The notes under the pieces were generated by a model that did no database searches, was not told where the DNA came from, and worked only from the letters and a program-made list of their open reading frames with translations. This document shows, in pieces, positions 23,257 through 33,719 of a DNA stretch of 37,500 nucleotides. The first letter of the stretch is position 1; each line of letters begins with the position of its first letter. The position numbers were made by a program, and so were the translations under genes. Source of the stretch: Chrysomallon squamiferum (lineage: Eukaryota > Mollusca > Gastropoda > Neomphalida > Peltospiridae); the NCBI GenBank assembly GCA_012295275.1, contig CM022668.1, positions 5,375,083 through 5,412,582 of the forward strand, in the 5' to 3' direction.

Positions 23257-24415
23257 TTGGTAAAAAAGTTAACACAACATTTGTGGGCCAGCTATAAAGA
23301 GCAAATTGATAATTTTAACAAAAGAGGTAATTTTCAGCAACCACTCAAAACTAAAATAGAAACAAGACACAATACCAGTAAAACAAAGGACGAATCCAAT
23401 CTGGTGCATGATCACTGCTACAAAAGTGTGCACTATGGCCATGAGAAAAATATGAAAAATGGTGACAAAGATATCACTGATTTAGGATTCATCTGGAGAC
23501 CTATGAAGACTTTTGGCAACACCTGCTGGTTTAATGCAATGATGGAAGCCCTAGCAGCAAGTGATTTAGCATGTTTAATTCTTTATGAAAATAAATGTGA
23601 GCCTGTAACTGTATATATTCTGATAATAATGAAAAAATACCAGTTCAAATAGCAGAAGAAAGTGATAGAAATACCGAAAAATTTGAAAGATGAAAAGGAG
23701 ATATCAGATATTTCACAGAAATGGCTCAAGGGAATATTATTTTACAGAACAAGTATATCTGCTACAGTGTAGCTCAACAACATCTAGAGAAAATAATTAT
23801 GGGCATTTCATAATGCGTCACCTCGATGTAATGGGTTACAGTTCTGTGCAACTTGAAAAATTTATTAAATCAGAGAGAGTAGAAAAGGCATGGATGTGCT
23901 CACATAATAAATGTTTATTAAACAAACACTTAGTTTCTTTCCCTTCAACTCTTATTTTCACAATTCAGAGATTTTTATTTGATAAATGTATGAGAAAGAA
24001 TTCAAATTATGTTCAGATTCCTCACAATTTGTTCATAAAATGTAATGATCAGAGTAAAAATGCAGAAAAAGCAGAAATTAAATATCAGCTGAAGAGTATT
24101 GTCTGTCATCATGGAGATTCCTGTCACGGAGGTCGCTATACCACACTTATTGAACATCAGTTTGTTTCATGTGATGATAATTCTCTGTCTTTTTCAACTG
24201 ACAACTTTAATCATACATGCTACATGTTATTCTGTGATAGAGTAGACAAACATCTGCCATTATATACTAAATCTGTTATTAATGCATTGCGCAAAAGCAG
24301 TGGTTTTGAAGCTTTAAAAAGTAACAATATTTTTTCAAGTCCCAGGATAATTCAGTGTTTGCTATCTGATAAATACAACAAGGAAATAGAAAATGACATC
24401 AAAGTAAATATTTGA
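23257..24415 (+). pseudogene. USP-type deubiquitinase-like pseudogene
   Basis: The Cys box of the ubiquitin-specific protease family (C19) is clear: FGNTCWFNAMMEAL around 23509-23553. The frame then closes at 23650, pieces appear in other frames, and a second long frame from 23690 carries ADF-like core strands (STLIFTIQRFLFDK) and the His box HHGDSCHGGRYTTLIE with NHTCYMLFCDRV. In active USPs the box reads GHY. Here it is GRY (codon CGC at 24134-24136), so the catalytic His is lost. With two or more frameshifts, it is almost certainly inactive. No introns interrupt the domain, so a retrocopy or a transposon-carried gene are both possible. Confidence 0.75.
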
Positions 24416-24652
24416 CATCAAACAGAAAAATATGAAAAACATTTCAATGTTATAGACCCATGTGAATGTTTATACTTGTATTTAAACCATATATTCAAGA
24501 TCAATTTTTTAGGTACACTGACTATTGCTGAGAACTTTGAAACATTTGAACTATTATTCATGCAAGCAATGTAATGAAAAGTATGTATGGTCTGACACTG
24601 TTTTCATTGTTCAAGTGGATACATTTTCTACTCATATATCACTAAACATATC

Positions 24653-24979
24653 ATGAAAGCAAATAACAATAATGAACATAAGTGTACGTGTTATGAAAAC
24701 ATAATGTGTTATGATTGTATAACTGTAAATGCTGATTTCTCAAACCACATTCTTCAACATTATAGCTGCCTGAATAGCAGCCACATTACTGTAGTCATGT
24801 CTGTACTACAAAAACAACTGAACAATCATCATATTCACATAGCAGATTGTGGTTGGTCTGAAGAGTTTGGTTCCAAAATGCTACAAATCCATTTTCTTTG
24901 TTTTGAGAAAAATGACTATTTTTGCTTTGGAGAAATGATAGCAGCAAAAATATTTGTTTCTGTTTTAATCTTTACTTAA
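24653..24979 (+). pseudogene. Cys/His-rich frame downstream of USP block
   Basis: A 108-codon frame with ECTC-like spacing (CTCYENIMCYDC) followed by HHIHIADCGWSEEFGSK. It is probably the 3' continuation of the same decayed gene, since 24421-24590 between them also holds an open piece (VIDPCECLYL). Family not recognised. Confidence 0.35.
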
Positions 24980-25954
24980 TCATAACAGGCTAAACAATAC
25001 AAATCCAGAACATTTTGGAGGGTTTTTAAATCAGTTAATTAATTGTTTTTCTTTCTAAAATGCTATATATATGTACATGCAACTGTTTTTTTTTCCAAAG
25101 TGCTTCACATCTATTATGTCATTAATGACCAGTGACTGGAAGATAGGGGCATGCAACATGCCAATAATTTCCTGTTCAGTCATGCATAACATAGCAGGAA
25201 TTATCAAAACATCATATGTGAGATGTGATATTCTTTTTACATAGACCACATCCTCAATCAGACCACAGAATGATTTTCATCGAAGGATACAATATGAATG
25301 CATCCAGTTTGTAAATATAAGAACTGTCTTCGTCCTGTTTGGATAAAAACAGTGCTTAACCGCGTGTGCAGATCATCTGCGAATAGCCCACTCAATCTGC
25401 ATGGAGCATAGAAACCACCTTGCTAAAGAGACCACCAATCAGAAAGCGATATATGACGACTTCTCTGTAAAATAAGAAGGACAGCTTGGACCTGTTCGAC
25501 TTTGTTAAGATTTTCATAAAATATACTGAAATTCAAGGCAATATCCGCTACGACAGCTGATCTGCACGACAAAATATAATTTAATATGCATGCATGGCAC
25601 AGACACCAGTCAAAGCAGTTTGCAAACGCCTGAATGGTGACGTTTCGTTACTTTTTCTCACGCATGTTCGTCTTTTGATGGTCTGTGTTTTCTCCCCACA
25701 TTAGAAAGTGTCACTAACTCATCGGCTCCGTCGACATGGTTCATTATTAATGGTTAATATGGCGCAAAATGACATGAAACGAAGTGCGATTTTGTTAGAT
25801 CATGGGCGAAGCCATATTGGATGATGTAACGCGAATGTTGGCCAATGACTAATTGAGGAGATATATCGTTGTTTATGAAAACTATGTATAGCGCTTGTGG
25901 CATTATGGAACGAAGATCTATAATCTACTGCATATATCACTGGCGGATATCATG
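24980..25954. other. Non-coding, locally GC-richer stretch
   Basis: No exon is recognised. 25340-25870 is visibly less AT-rich than its surroundings, with several CpGs and a ggccaatgacta block at 25839 that resembles 31024 (gaccaatgacta). It may be an old promoter or 5' end, but nothing decides this. Confidence 0.35.
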
Positions 25955-25962
25955 TTTTAGGG

Positions 25963-26640
25963 CAGTGGTTCTCAAACTTTTTTTGCCAACGGCACACCTT
26001 GGAACACATGAAAGAATAGCGGCACACCTGGCTAAATATATATATGAAAAATATTTGAATTATGTGAAGTAAAAACGTGGCAAGTCCTAGACGGCATACA
26101 ATCGTAGACACAGACTAGTCATAGACACATAGAATGACTCAAACTAAATAAAGAAAAACATAGCTATACTTCACTGCAGTGTTTCGAATTTCATCAGTCA
26201 AATAGCTGGCTTCTTTAGAGAGAAATTTGTGCCTGACTTTTATTCATAATTTCCTCAATGTTTGGTTGAATATGAAACAGACACACCCTCATTTCTTCTT
26301 TCGTTGTATGTAATCTCACGTGGTTCATGTTTTTGATGTTGTTTAACGTTGAGAAGCCTAATTCACATATATAAGAAGTTGAAAATTGGAACTGAAATCC
26401 AAAATGAATCAATGGGCAGAGTCGAATGTTTTAATTTTAACAATTTTCTTTTTGAGGGCAGCTAGCTTGTCTGTTGAAGTGAGAATATTTTCGTTTTTAC
26501 CTTGCATACTACTGTTTGTTTTATTTTTGGACCACATGGTTTTTCGCATTTTCTTAGTGTGCCGTTCAAAATTTTGCGGCACACTTAGGAATATCTTGTG
26601 GCACACCAGTGTGCCGCGGCACACTGGTTGAGAATCACTG
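25963..26640 (-). mobile_element. Non-autonomous hAT element (678 bp)
   Basis: The terminal inverted repeats are cagtggttctcaa on the left and ttgagaatcactg on the right (one mismatch). The 8-bp target duplication ttttaggg flanks both ends exactly (25955-25962 and 26641-26648), as expected of hAT transposition. Inside, on the minus strand, are two transposase fragments, so it is an internally deleted copy. A perfect 24-bp palindrome lies at 26605-26628 close to one end. Confidence 0.95.
26215..26412 (-). pseudogene. hAT transposase C-terminal fragment
   Basis: Reads YICELGFSTLNNIKNMNHVR, then the tail IQPNIEEIMNKSQAQISL. This is the hAT dimerisation region (CE.GFS.L..IK...R..L) near the end of ZBED/hAT transposases. 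A second short frame at 26409-26624 (-) holds what looks like an upstream piece (NENILTSTDKLAALKKKI). The catalytic core is absent. Confidence 0.75.
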
Positions 26641-26648
26641 TTTTAGGG

Positions 26649-28537
26649 AAAATGAATCTGGGACGTTGAACAGCCGTTAAATGCTGAATTTATTATCACA
26701 TGAATCAGATTCCAGCTGGGAATTTCATTGTGACATGCATTACAATTTTTCAATTATTTAATTAATTTTTTTTCAAAATGTATTTTCTCATTATAAATGT
26801 ATTATAAATTTGAAGATCTTTTTTTATGAGCCTATCAATTAAAGGCAGAACATGGAGCAAACCATTATTTAACACTTAAGTATCATGATAGCTATACAAT
26901 AGCTAAATTTAATGTGTTGAAATAAACAGGTCTGTGGAATTAGGTAACAAAGGCATAATTTTACAATTTAACAAAACATTAATGTACCCATTGATTGGAT
27001 TTATTGTTTTTCTGGAAGTTTATAATTATATGTATTTTAAATAATCTGAAATTAAGGGCATCTTGCATTATTCATTGTACATTTTTGTCTACTAAATTAT
27101 TAATATATGATGTTTCCATTTCCTAGAGCAATTCAAAATCCTTTGCATTTTATCTGAAATTATTTAAGGTCGATGAAGGATCTACCTGAAATAGTGACAA
27201 CAAATAAACAAACACAATGATTTTAATTATTTCATATATTGCATAACATGAAACATTTATAACTTTGTTACAATTACCCAAATTATTCTCTGCTTTGTTT
27301 CATAATTCTGTTCAAAATGCATTGCATTACATGTTAAACTGAGTAAGCTAGGATGAGAATGACCAGAAATGATCAGTTATATTTTGGAATTGTTTTAATT
27401 TACAGCACTGGCAAGTTTTTTCTACAGTAACCCCAAATGATGAGCCATTTTTGTAATTTTAAAGTTTTATTTATTTATTTATTTGATTAGAGTTCTTTAA
27501 AATACACTTAATTTATTTAGTTTTTTAGTGTTATTTGTTTTTGCAGGAATTCTTTCTTCTGTTATTTAATTTAGTTTTTTTCTGAGTGGGCATTTTGGAT
27601 ATATTGTTTATGGTTCGTTTCTGGGAGATTTCAAGATCACATTTTGGCCAATGTAACCGCTTGAAGAAGCAAACATCTGTTGTGATGGAGTTTTGTGTTT
27701 TTCAGTTTCCAGATGTTCTTTAAAGAATGATAACACATGAATATATATTACATTGGTAATCAGATCCATTTTTAATGCTTGTGAATAGTGTATATTTCAG
27801 ATTGTGACTGCTCAGTCGGTGTAAAAGATTAGCTGAAGATAATTATGAATTTCAGATGACCTCATTATTAATAAGAATGTCAGATCATTTCTGTATTTGA
27901 AAGGTTTATTGTAGGCCTTGTGTAATGTTTCTTCAGAATTCAATTCTAATATAATCTACATAATCTATGTTGTGAGTCTAACTGGAATGCACTCATACAA
28001 AAATGATCCTCCTGACTGTAATCACCAAAAATAGCAGTGATTTCATTACTTTATAATTTTATTATTGTGTTATTATATTTATATTCATCAAAGAACTGTT
28101 TAAAATAAAATATTTTAGATTCTGACAGTTTAACCATAACTTTTGAGGGAACTTTCTTAATAATAATAATATTGAAAATTAGTTTATGCCCTGTTACACA
28201 CAATAAAGAAAAACACAACAACAAACAAACGCAACGGTTTGTCATGACAGAACTTGTTGTACTCGTATATTTATGATGCAATATTTTCCACATAAACACA
28301 AAGTTGTGACTTCACTGATACCTTTACAGAAATAATTTTATATTCCATTTATTAAATATAAATTCTGTAAATTCAATGATTTAAACTATATATTCATGTG
28401 AAATTATGTCAAAATAAATGGCTTCTCTGTTATTTTCATATCATTTTATAATCAAATTAGAATCTGAATTAATATATTAAAGTGTGCATTATGCATGAGC
28501 AAATAAACCAGATTTGATATGCTCGGGTGAAATTTAC
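26649..28537. other. AT-rich non-coding stretch
   Basis: I see no gene. A 21-base block (ttacattggtaatcagatcc plus a) near 27748-27768 recurs at about 28675-28695. Confidence 0.5.
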
Positions 28538-28747
28538 CTTGTGTGTCATGTTTGGTTCATACAATGAAACTTCATCGATGATCCTGATCATAGTTCGGTG
28601 ACATCGCATACATTCTAAATTACTGGGTGTCCAATTCTGAGGGGTTTGTGTACGAGAGACTTTACTTTGTTTGGTTACATTGGTAATCAGATCCACTGAG
28701 GAGGTTTGATCATGGGAATAAAGTTCATCAGGTGATCTAAACTCCAC
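28538..28747 (-). CDS. Candidate exon of unknown gene
   Basis: The minus-strand frame is open for about 70 codons with ordinary codon use and little low complexity. It contains QTPQNWTPSNLECMRCHRTM and IIDEVSLYEPNMTHK, then a good donor acacaag|gtaaat at 28537. A CxxC is the only motif. No convincing acceptor marks the 5' end, and no neighbouring exon was found. Family not recognised; it may be a stray exon or a decayed insert. Confidence 0.3.
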
Positions 28748-29408
28748 TCCAGGATATCAAATACCATGTCTGTTTGCATACCTTAATATATTACAACATA
28801 TCACTAAATGGAAATCTGATTTTATTACAAAATGGCTCCTTTTTCAACTTCTTTTTTTCTTAATTTTTTTATTTATTTATTTTTTTTTTTTTTTTTTATT
28901 ACAGAACTTGTATTTATATACTTTTATTACAAATTGCTATTTAACAACACAAGTGGAGGCCAGACATTAATTGTTGGTTATTAATTATCACACTGATATT
29001 TGTAATTTGGAACAAAATCATGAAAGGAAACTTGCTCAAATTTGATAGATGCTGTAATTAAATAAATTATTGAATGCACTGAATAAAGTATTTCATTATT
29101 ATTATTATTATTATTAAAATAATAATAAAAATAAAATGTGGAATTAAGTTAAATCTAGGTTGACATAACTATGATTGTCAGAAATGGCCTTTGAGGTTCA
29201 AGGTATTAAAGAAAAAGTAATACAAACAGTTTTTATTTACTTTATTATGAAGTGTTTCGATACGGGTGACAAAATGTATAGCGAAGCCTACATAATTGTA
29301 AATAGAAAAAAAATAACATGATACAAACATTATATAATTTGTTAAAGTCTCAACAAATCAGAAACATAACAATTACTTTAATTTGTAGACCATATTTGAA
29401 TTTTTCAG
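28748..29408. other. AT-rich non-coding stretch
   Basis: Poly(T) at 28880-28898 and (ATT)n at 29094-29116; nothing else seen. Confidence 0.5.
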
Positions 29409-29490
29409 CTGACATAACTAATTCTATTCAGGAAGCTGCAAAATTTATAAAAGACTGTGAAACAAATGTTTGTCCCTTGTTCTTGCAGAG
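29409..29490 (+). CDS. Candidate small exon of unknown gene
   Basis: It is bounded by acceptor aatttttcag and donor cagag|gtcagt, 82 bases, and reads DITNSIQEAAKFIKDCETNV. No partner exon is recognised. It could be chance. Confidence 0.2.
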
Positions 29491-29494
29491 GTCA

Positions 29495-30060
29495 GTTAAA
29501 AACAACAGCAACCACAACATTTAAATTACAAATTATCTTATTTATTTTTTATTTGTTTATTTATTTATTGTTTTTAACTATTGAATATTTCTTGCACATA
29601 TTCTAGTAAATTTAGTTTCAGTTATTCAAATGAGCTGGTGAGAAATTTTCAACTAAAATTTGACAAAAACAAAATAATAATAATAATAATAATAATAATA
29701 ACTGATGTGCTTGGATGTTTTAAGAGAAATAGAAATTAAAGTAAAGCAACGTAAAATGACGACAGTAAATATAGATTAGCAAAAATACCTTAGTTTTACA
29801 ATTGTTTATTTTATTTTATTTTATTTTATTTTTATTCCGTGTAAGTAAATTAATGCAAGAATTCAAAAGGAAAAACAATAGCAAATACTTGGATATAGAG
29901 TTATCTCCTACTTGTTCCCGTAACCAACCAATAACTCTAAACTAAAGATTTTAGAAATTCGCTGGCTTCACCTTAGCAATACAGTTGCCATACTTCTAAA
30001 ACAAATTGCATTATATATCTGAAATTTTATTTTTGCTATGGTTCTGAAACATATATTTTA
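29495..30060. other. AT-rich non-coding stretch
   Basis: (AAT)n at 29675-29701 and a TTTTA array at about 29803-29835; no gene seen. Confidence 0.5.
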
Positions 30061-30330
30061 TTTTATAATAAAAGTGAATATTTAGAAGTTTTAACTGTTA
30101 TTGAAACTGCGAACTATTTTTACAGCGCCTTTATTTCAGTTCCCGAGGACAGATATAAATAAAAATATGATAAAGGAAATGATATTTGTTCTTGCCAAGA
30201 ATGCGGACTGGTAGGTAAATGTGTGATGTAGTTTAATAGAATCAGTTATTGTCTTAAAACGAGGTGTTAATGCTATTAACATTGTAACATCTTTAGGTTG
30301 TTTCGATTTTAATAAGTCAGTCAGGGAATC
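30061..30330. repeat. Fragment of caspase 5'-flank family (copy C)
   Basis: It shares ttcttgccaagaatgcggactggtaggtaaat-type sequence (donor-like gtaggtaa), atcagttattgtcttaaaac and gttaatgctattaacattgtaac with 11390-11540 and 34960-35060. It also joins ttgaaactgcgaactattt, the block seen at 960-978. It is not followed by any DED exon. Confidence 0.65.
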
Positions 30331-30823
30331 GTTATTTCTGTCGTTTTTAATACTTAAGATAACATGGATCAATGATTTTGTTAAAATAGAAATAGGAAAC
30401 TCATTGTTTGTATACATAGTAGTACATGTTTTAGAAGCTGAATGCTTCTTGTTTTAACGAAAAAGAGTGAATTTTTAATTTTTAATAAAATAATTTATAA
30501 GGCCGGTTGACGGACCTTTAATTTTTTGTAAAAATGTAAAACTGATTCAAGCGTTATAATGAGTGTATCAATGCAATCATTCAAATAACACGTGATCAGT
30601 TTGCTTTTTACATGTAAATACTACCTTTAATGCATTGACAATGGAAATAAATAAATAAATAAATAAATAAATATATATCTATAAAAAAGAATTATAATGG
30701 TTTCCAGTATCGTTTTACAACTTCGTACTCAGAACTGTCTGCTATGATGTTTTAGCAGAGTAACGTGTCCACGTTTATTTTCAGATTAGTGGGTTTTGAA
30801 AAATTTCTCCACATATCTAATCA

Positions 30824-30920
30824 AATTTAACAGAAATAATAAAATATTTAATTTGTATTTTTTTTTGGGGGGGGGCAACATAAATTTATGAATAAAACGG
30901 CAAAACATTAAATTAAATAG
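30824..30920. repeat. Direct repeat with poly(G), copy 1
   Basis: The block tttaacagaaataataaaat, a run of nine G, then aatttatgaataaaa. It matches 31532-31625 in the same orientation. Confidence 0.75.
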
Positions 30921-31224
30921 GACTTTACGAGAATTGTTTAGTAACTGTAGTTATTTCCCTTATCTGAAGCAGACTGATAACACTGCTGACCCACCCGCAA
31001 TAAATGATTGACAGCTAGTATTGACCAATGACTAACGAGCATGCATGTATCATCGTTTGTCGGCCATAAGACAAACAGGTAGATAACAATGAATCGTTTG
31101 TGTTAATGAACGCGTGCGGAAGCCTAACCACAGTCGTAGTAAAGAGATGTGTAACAGCGGCGATAGCTCTCCAGAACGAGTAGTTGTGTAAAATTCGTGT
31201 CTTTTCCAAAGCCAGAATCAAATT

Positions 31225-31279
31225 TATAAAAGGCCTGAAATCTATTACTTTATACGGAAGTCCATAGGAACACGTAAGT
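31225..31279 (+). promoter_or_regulatory. Candidate TATA promoter with first-exon donor
   Basis: TATAAAAG at 31225-31232 is followed about 42 bases later by a strong donor consensus (cac|gtaagt, donor at 31274). Upstream sequence holds a CCAAT on the plus strand (gaccaatgac, 31023-31032) and is less AT-rich. It would fit a very short first exon of an unidentified plus-strand gene; no downstream exon is recognised. Confidence 0.3.
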
Positions 31280-32358
31280 CCATTTTATTAGTAACATAAA
31301 TTATATAATATATGGGTAATATAAGTTTCCCGTTTTGATATTTGAATGCACAGTCAATCTTTTGATATAAAACTTTTTCCACTTTACATACAAATCACTG
31401 TACAATAAAAACAATATATATATGTTGTTGTTTTTTTCTCACATCAACTATATATATTGTCTGACTATATTTATAGGAAAAAATATAATTGTTTAATTTT
31501 AGACAAGAAACTGTACAGTGTTAAAATTACACATCAAATTTAACAGAAATAATAAAATATTTAATTTTTTTCAGGGGGGGGCAAATTAAATTTATGAATA
31601 AAAAGCTGTTAAAATTTAATTAAAATAACCATTACCACTTCTTTGTTGGAAAACAAAAATTATAAAAAGAAAAAGAAAATTTTTGAATAATTCATACAGT
31701 ATTAACATGTTTCATTGTTTGTCATTGTTTTCATTTATGGAAATTTTAAGTTTTTAAAATGTTCTGACATTTAAAACAAAAGTTAAAAGTGACCAGTAAG
31801 CCTTGAGATCTGTTAATTCACTTAATGAATGAGAAAAGTATATCAGTTATTAAACCCGTTGTGTATATTTACAATAAATATCTCATTAAAATAAGCAAAC
31901 TGCACTTGACTTGTTGAAAATGATTAATGTACAAGGAAGAAAGATTATTACTTTATTTTTATTATTTTGAATTTGATCACCATGAATAAACACAATATAA
32001 AAAATATTAAAACTAGATTAAATGAACAAACATTATTATTTTATCTGTTGGCTTTACTTTAAAGAAATAAAAACAAATCTACAAAATTTGATTTATATAA
32101 CCAAATTAAAAAAAACAATAAAAAAGTATAAAATGAAAAGAATTAAAATACCAATCACAATGAAAACAGTAACTGCTTTTCCCAAAGGCCTAATATAATT
32201 ATTTCAACATTAAATTTCATCATGGATAAACATTTATACAAGAATAAGGACTAAGAACAAGTAAATAAATAATATAAGGAATAAACAACCATCCAATTAA
32301 CCAAACAAACAAATAACATAAATAATAATAATAAAATATACAGAAAGAAAATACTCAC
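31280..32358. other. AT-rich non-coding stretch
   Basis: Searched on the minus strand for chitinase exons 2-4 to accompany the signal-peptide exon at 32359-32410; none is present. Confidence 0.55.
31532..31625. repeat. Direct repeat with poly(G), copy 2
   Basis: Second copy of the repeat at 30824-30920, about 708 bases downstream, with a run of eight G. Confidence 0.75.
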
Positions 32359-32410
32359 CAGCTTCGGTCATCAAAAGAAATAAAAACACAGGCAGAAACA
32401 TGGCATCCAT
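32359..32410 (-). pseudogene. Orphan chitinase-like signal-peptide exon
   Basis: The start and donor match 6647-6698: MDAMFLPVFLFLLMTEA, then phase-1 G|gtgagt. The signal peptide and donor are intact, yet no GH18 exon follows within the 1 kb downstream or in the rest of 21-32 kb. Either the remaining exons were not duplicated or they were lost. The exon is still fit to splice onto another gene. Confidence 0.7.
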
Positions 32411-33181
32411 CACTTTTCTAAAATAAAACAATAAAAACATATACTGGGGAGAGGAAAAAAATGAAAAAGTGTGTTGTATTATTACTATTATTATCATCAT
32501 CATCATTATCATTATCGTTATCTTTGTTATTATTATCATTATTATTATTATTATTATCATGATGATGATGATCATCATCATCTAATGTTTAATAGTCCTC
32601 GTGGAACATTCTATAATGAGAAAAAAAAAAAAAAAAAAAAAGAACCCAGCTTACATAACAGTATTTTCTTTAAAAAGAAAAAATAAAGGAATAAATTAAC
32701 ATTTATTTTATCATTAGCGATTAATATTCAAATTATGACCTGCATATATTGTTTTATAAATATCATCGTTAAACATTAATGGCGGAACAACACGTTGTGA
32801 AATGTTCTCTTTATTGTCAAAACAAAGAAGAAAAAGCAAAAAACAAAAATATCTGAGGTATTAAAATTTATTTAAACTTGTTCCTCGGAGGTCGATAAAA
32901 ATATGTTTTGCTCCAAAATGCGGAAAACTATTAAAGAAACTGGAGAGAGATGTTCATAAAAACACGTAAACAGTTTTAGAAAGATTTTCCTGAACTGTCA
33001 AACGAGGTGATAAAAGTTGATTTGGTTTTATATGTTTTGTGCTTTGGTTTCGTCGTCTACTTCTTCTTTTTTAAAGAAAATATTGAGATTTAAACATGTT
33101 TTTTTTTTTTTTTTTTTTTTTAATTCTGTAGTTTTAATTTGTCCTAAGAGGAGGGTTCAAGTTTAGATGATAATGATGAAG

Positions 33182-33230
<49 letters not shown>

Positions 33231-33618
33231 TAATAATAATAATGATAATTATAAATATAATGATATGATGATAATGATGATGATTATTATACACACTTTT
33301 CTTTATTTCTGTAAGTTATGCATGTACATACAGATAAGTAGCGAGAGAAACAGAGATAGGAAGAGAAAGGGGTGTTAGTAGTAGTACTTGTAGTTTACTA
33401 GTAGTAGCAGCAGTAATTACTGAAGTAGAAACAGTAGTTATAAGTAGTTACCTAATGTAAAAAGTCTATAGTAGCTACAGTAGTAGTGGTAATGGTACGA
33501 TTATTTAGTTGTTGTGATAATAAAAATAACAATGGTAGTGGTAGTAGTAGTGATTGCGGTTTAGATAGATGTTAATAGGGGTAGTAGTACCAGAAGCTGT
33601 ATAAGTATTGCGTGTGTT

Positions 33619-33659
<41 letters not shown>

Positions 33660-33660
33660 T
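32411..33660. repeat. Duplicate of chitinase 5' flank
   Basis: It follows 6699-7990 in order, with shared blocks ttcctgaactgtcaaacgag, aacatgtttt-type T runs, GAT/AAT arrays, and the block agaagctgtataagtattgcg. Arrays: CAT/ATT triplets 32480-32583, poly(A) 32620-32641, poly(T) 33101-33121, (AAT)n 33185-33245, (ATT)n 33621-33659. Confidence 0.75.
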
Positions 33661-33719
33661 ACTGAGTGGTGGTTATGGATTAATTGATATATTATAACAC
33701 TATGTAAATATAAAACAAA

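Noticed and set aside
25340-25870. tRNA-derived SINE or tRNA gene
   Set aside because: I could not find A-box/B-box spacing or a cloverleaf; the higher GC alone is not enough.
30824-31625. Direct repeats as LTRs of a retroelement
   Set aside because: The repeats are only about 95 bases, start and end without TG..CA, and no reverse transcriptase or integrase lies between them.
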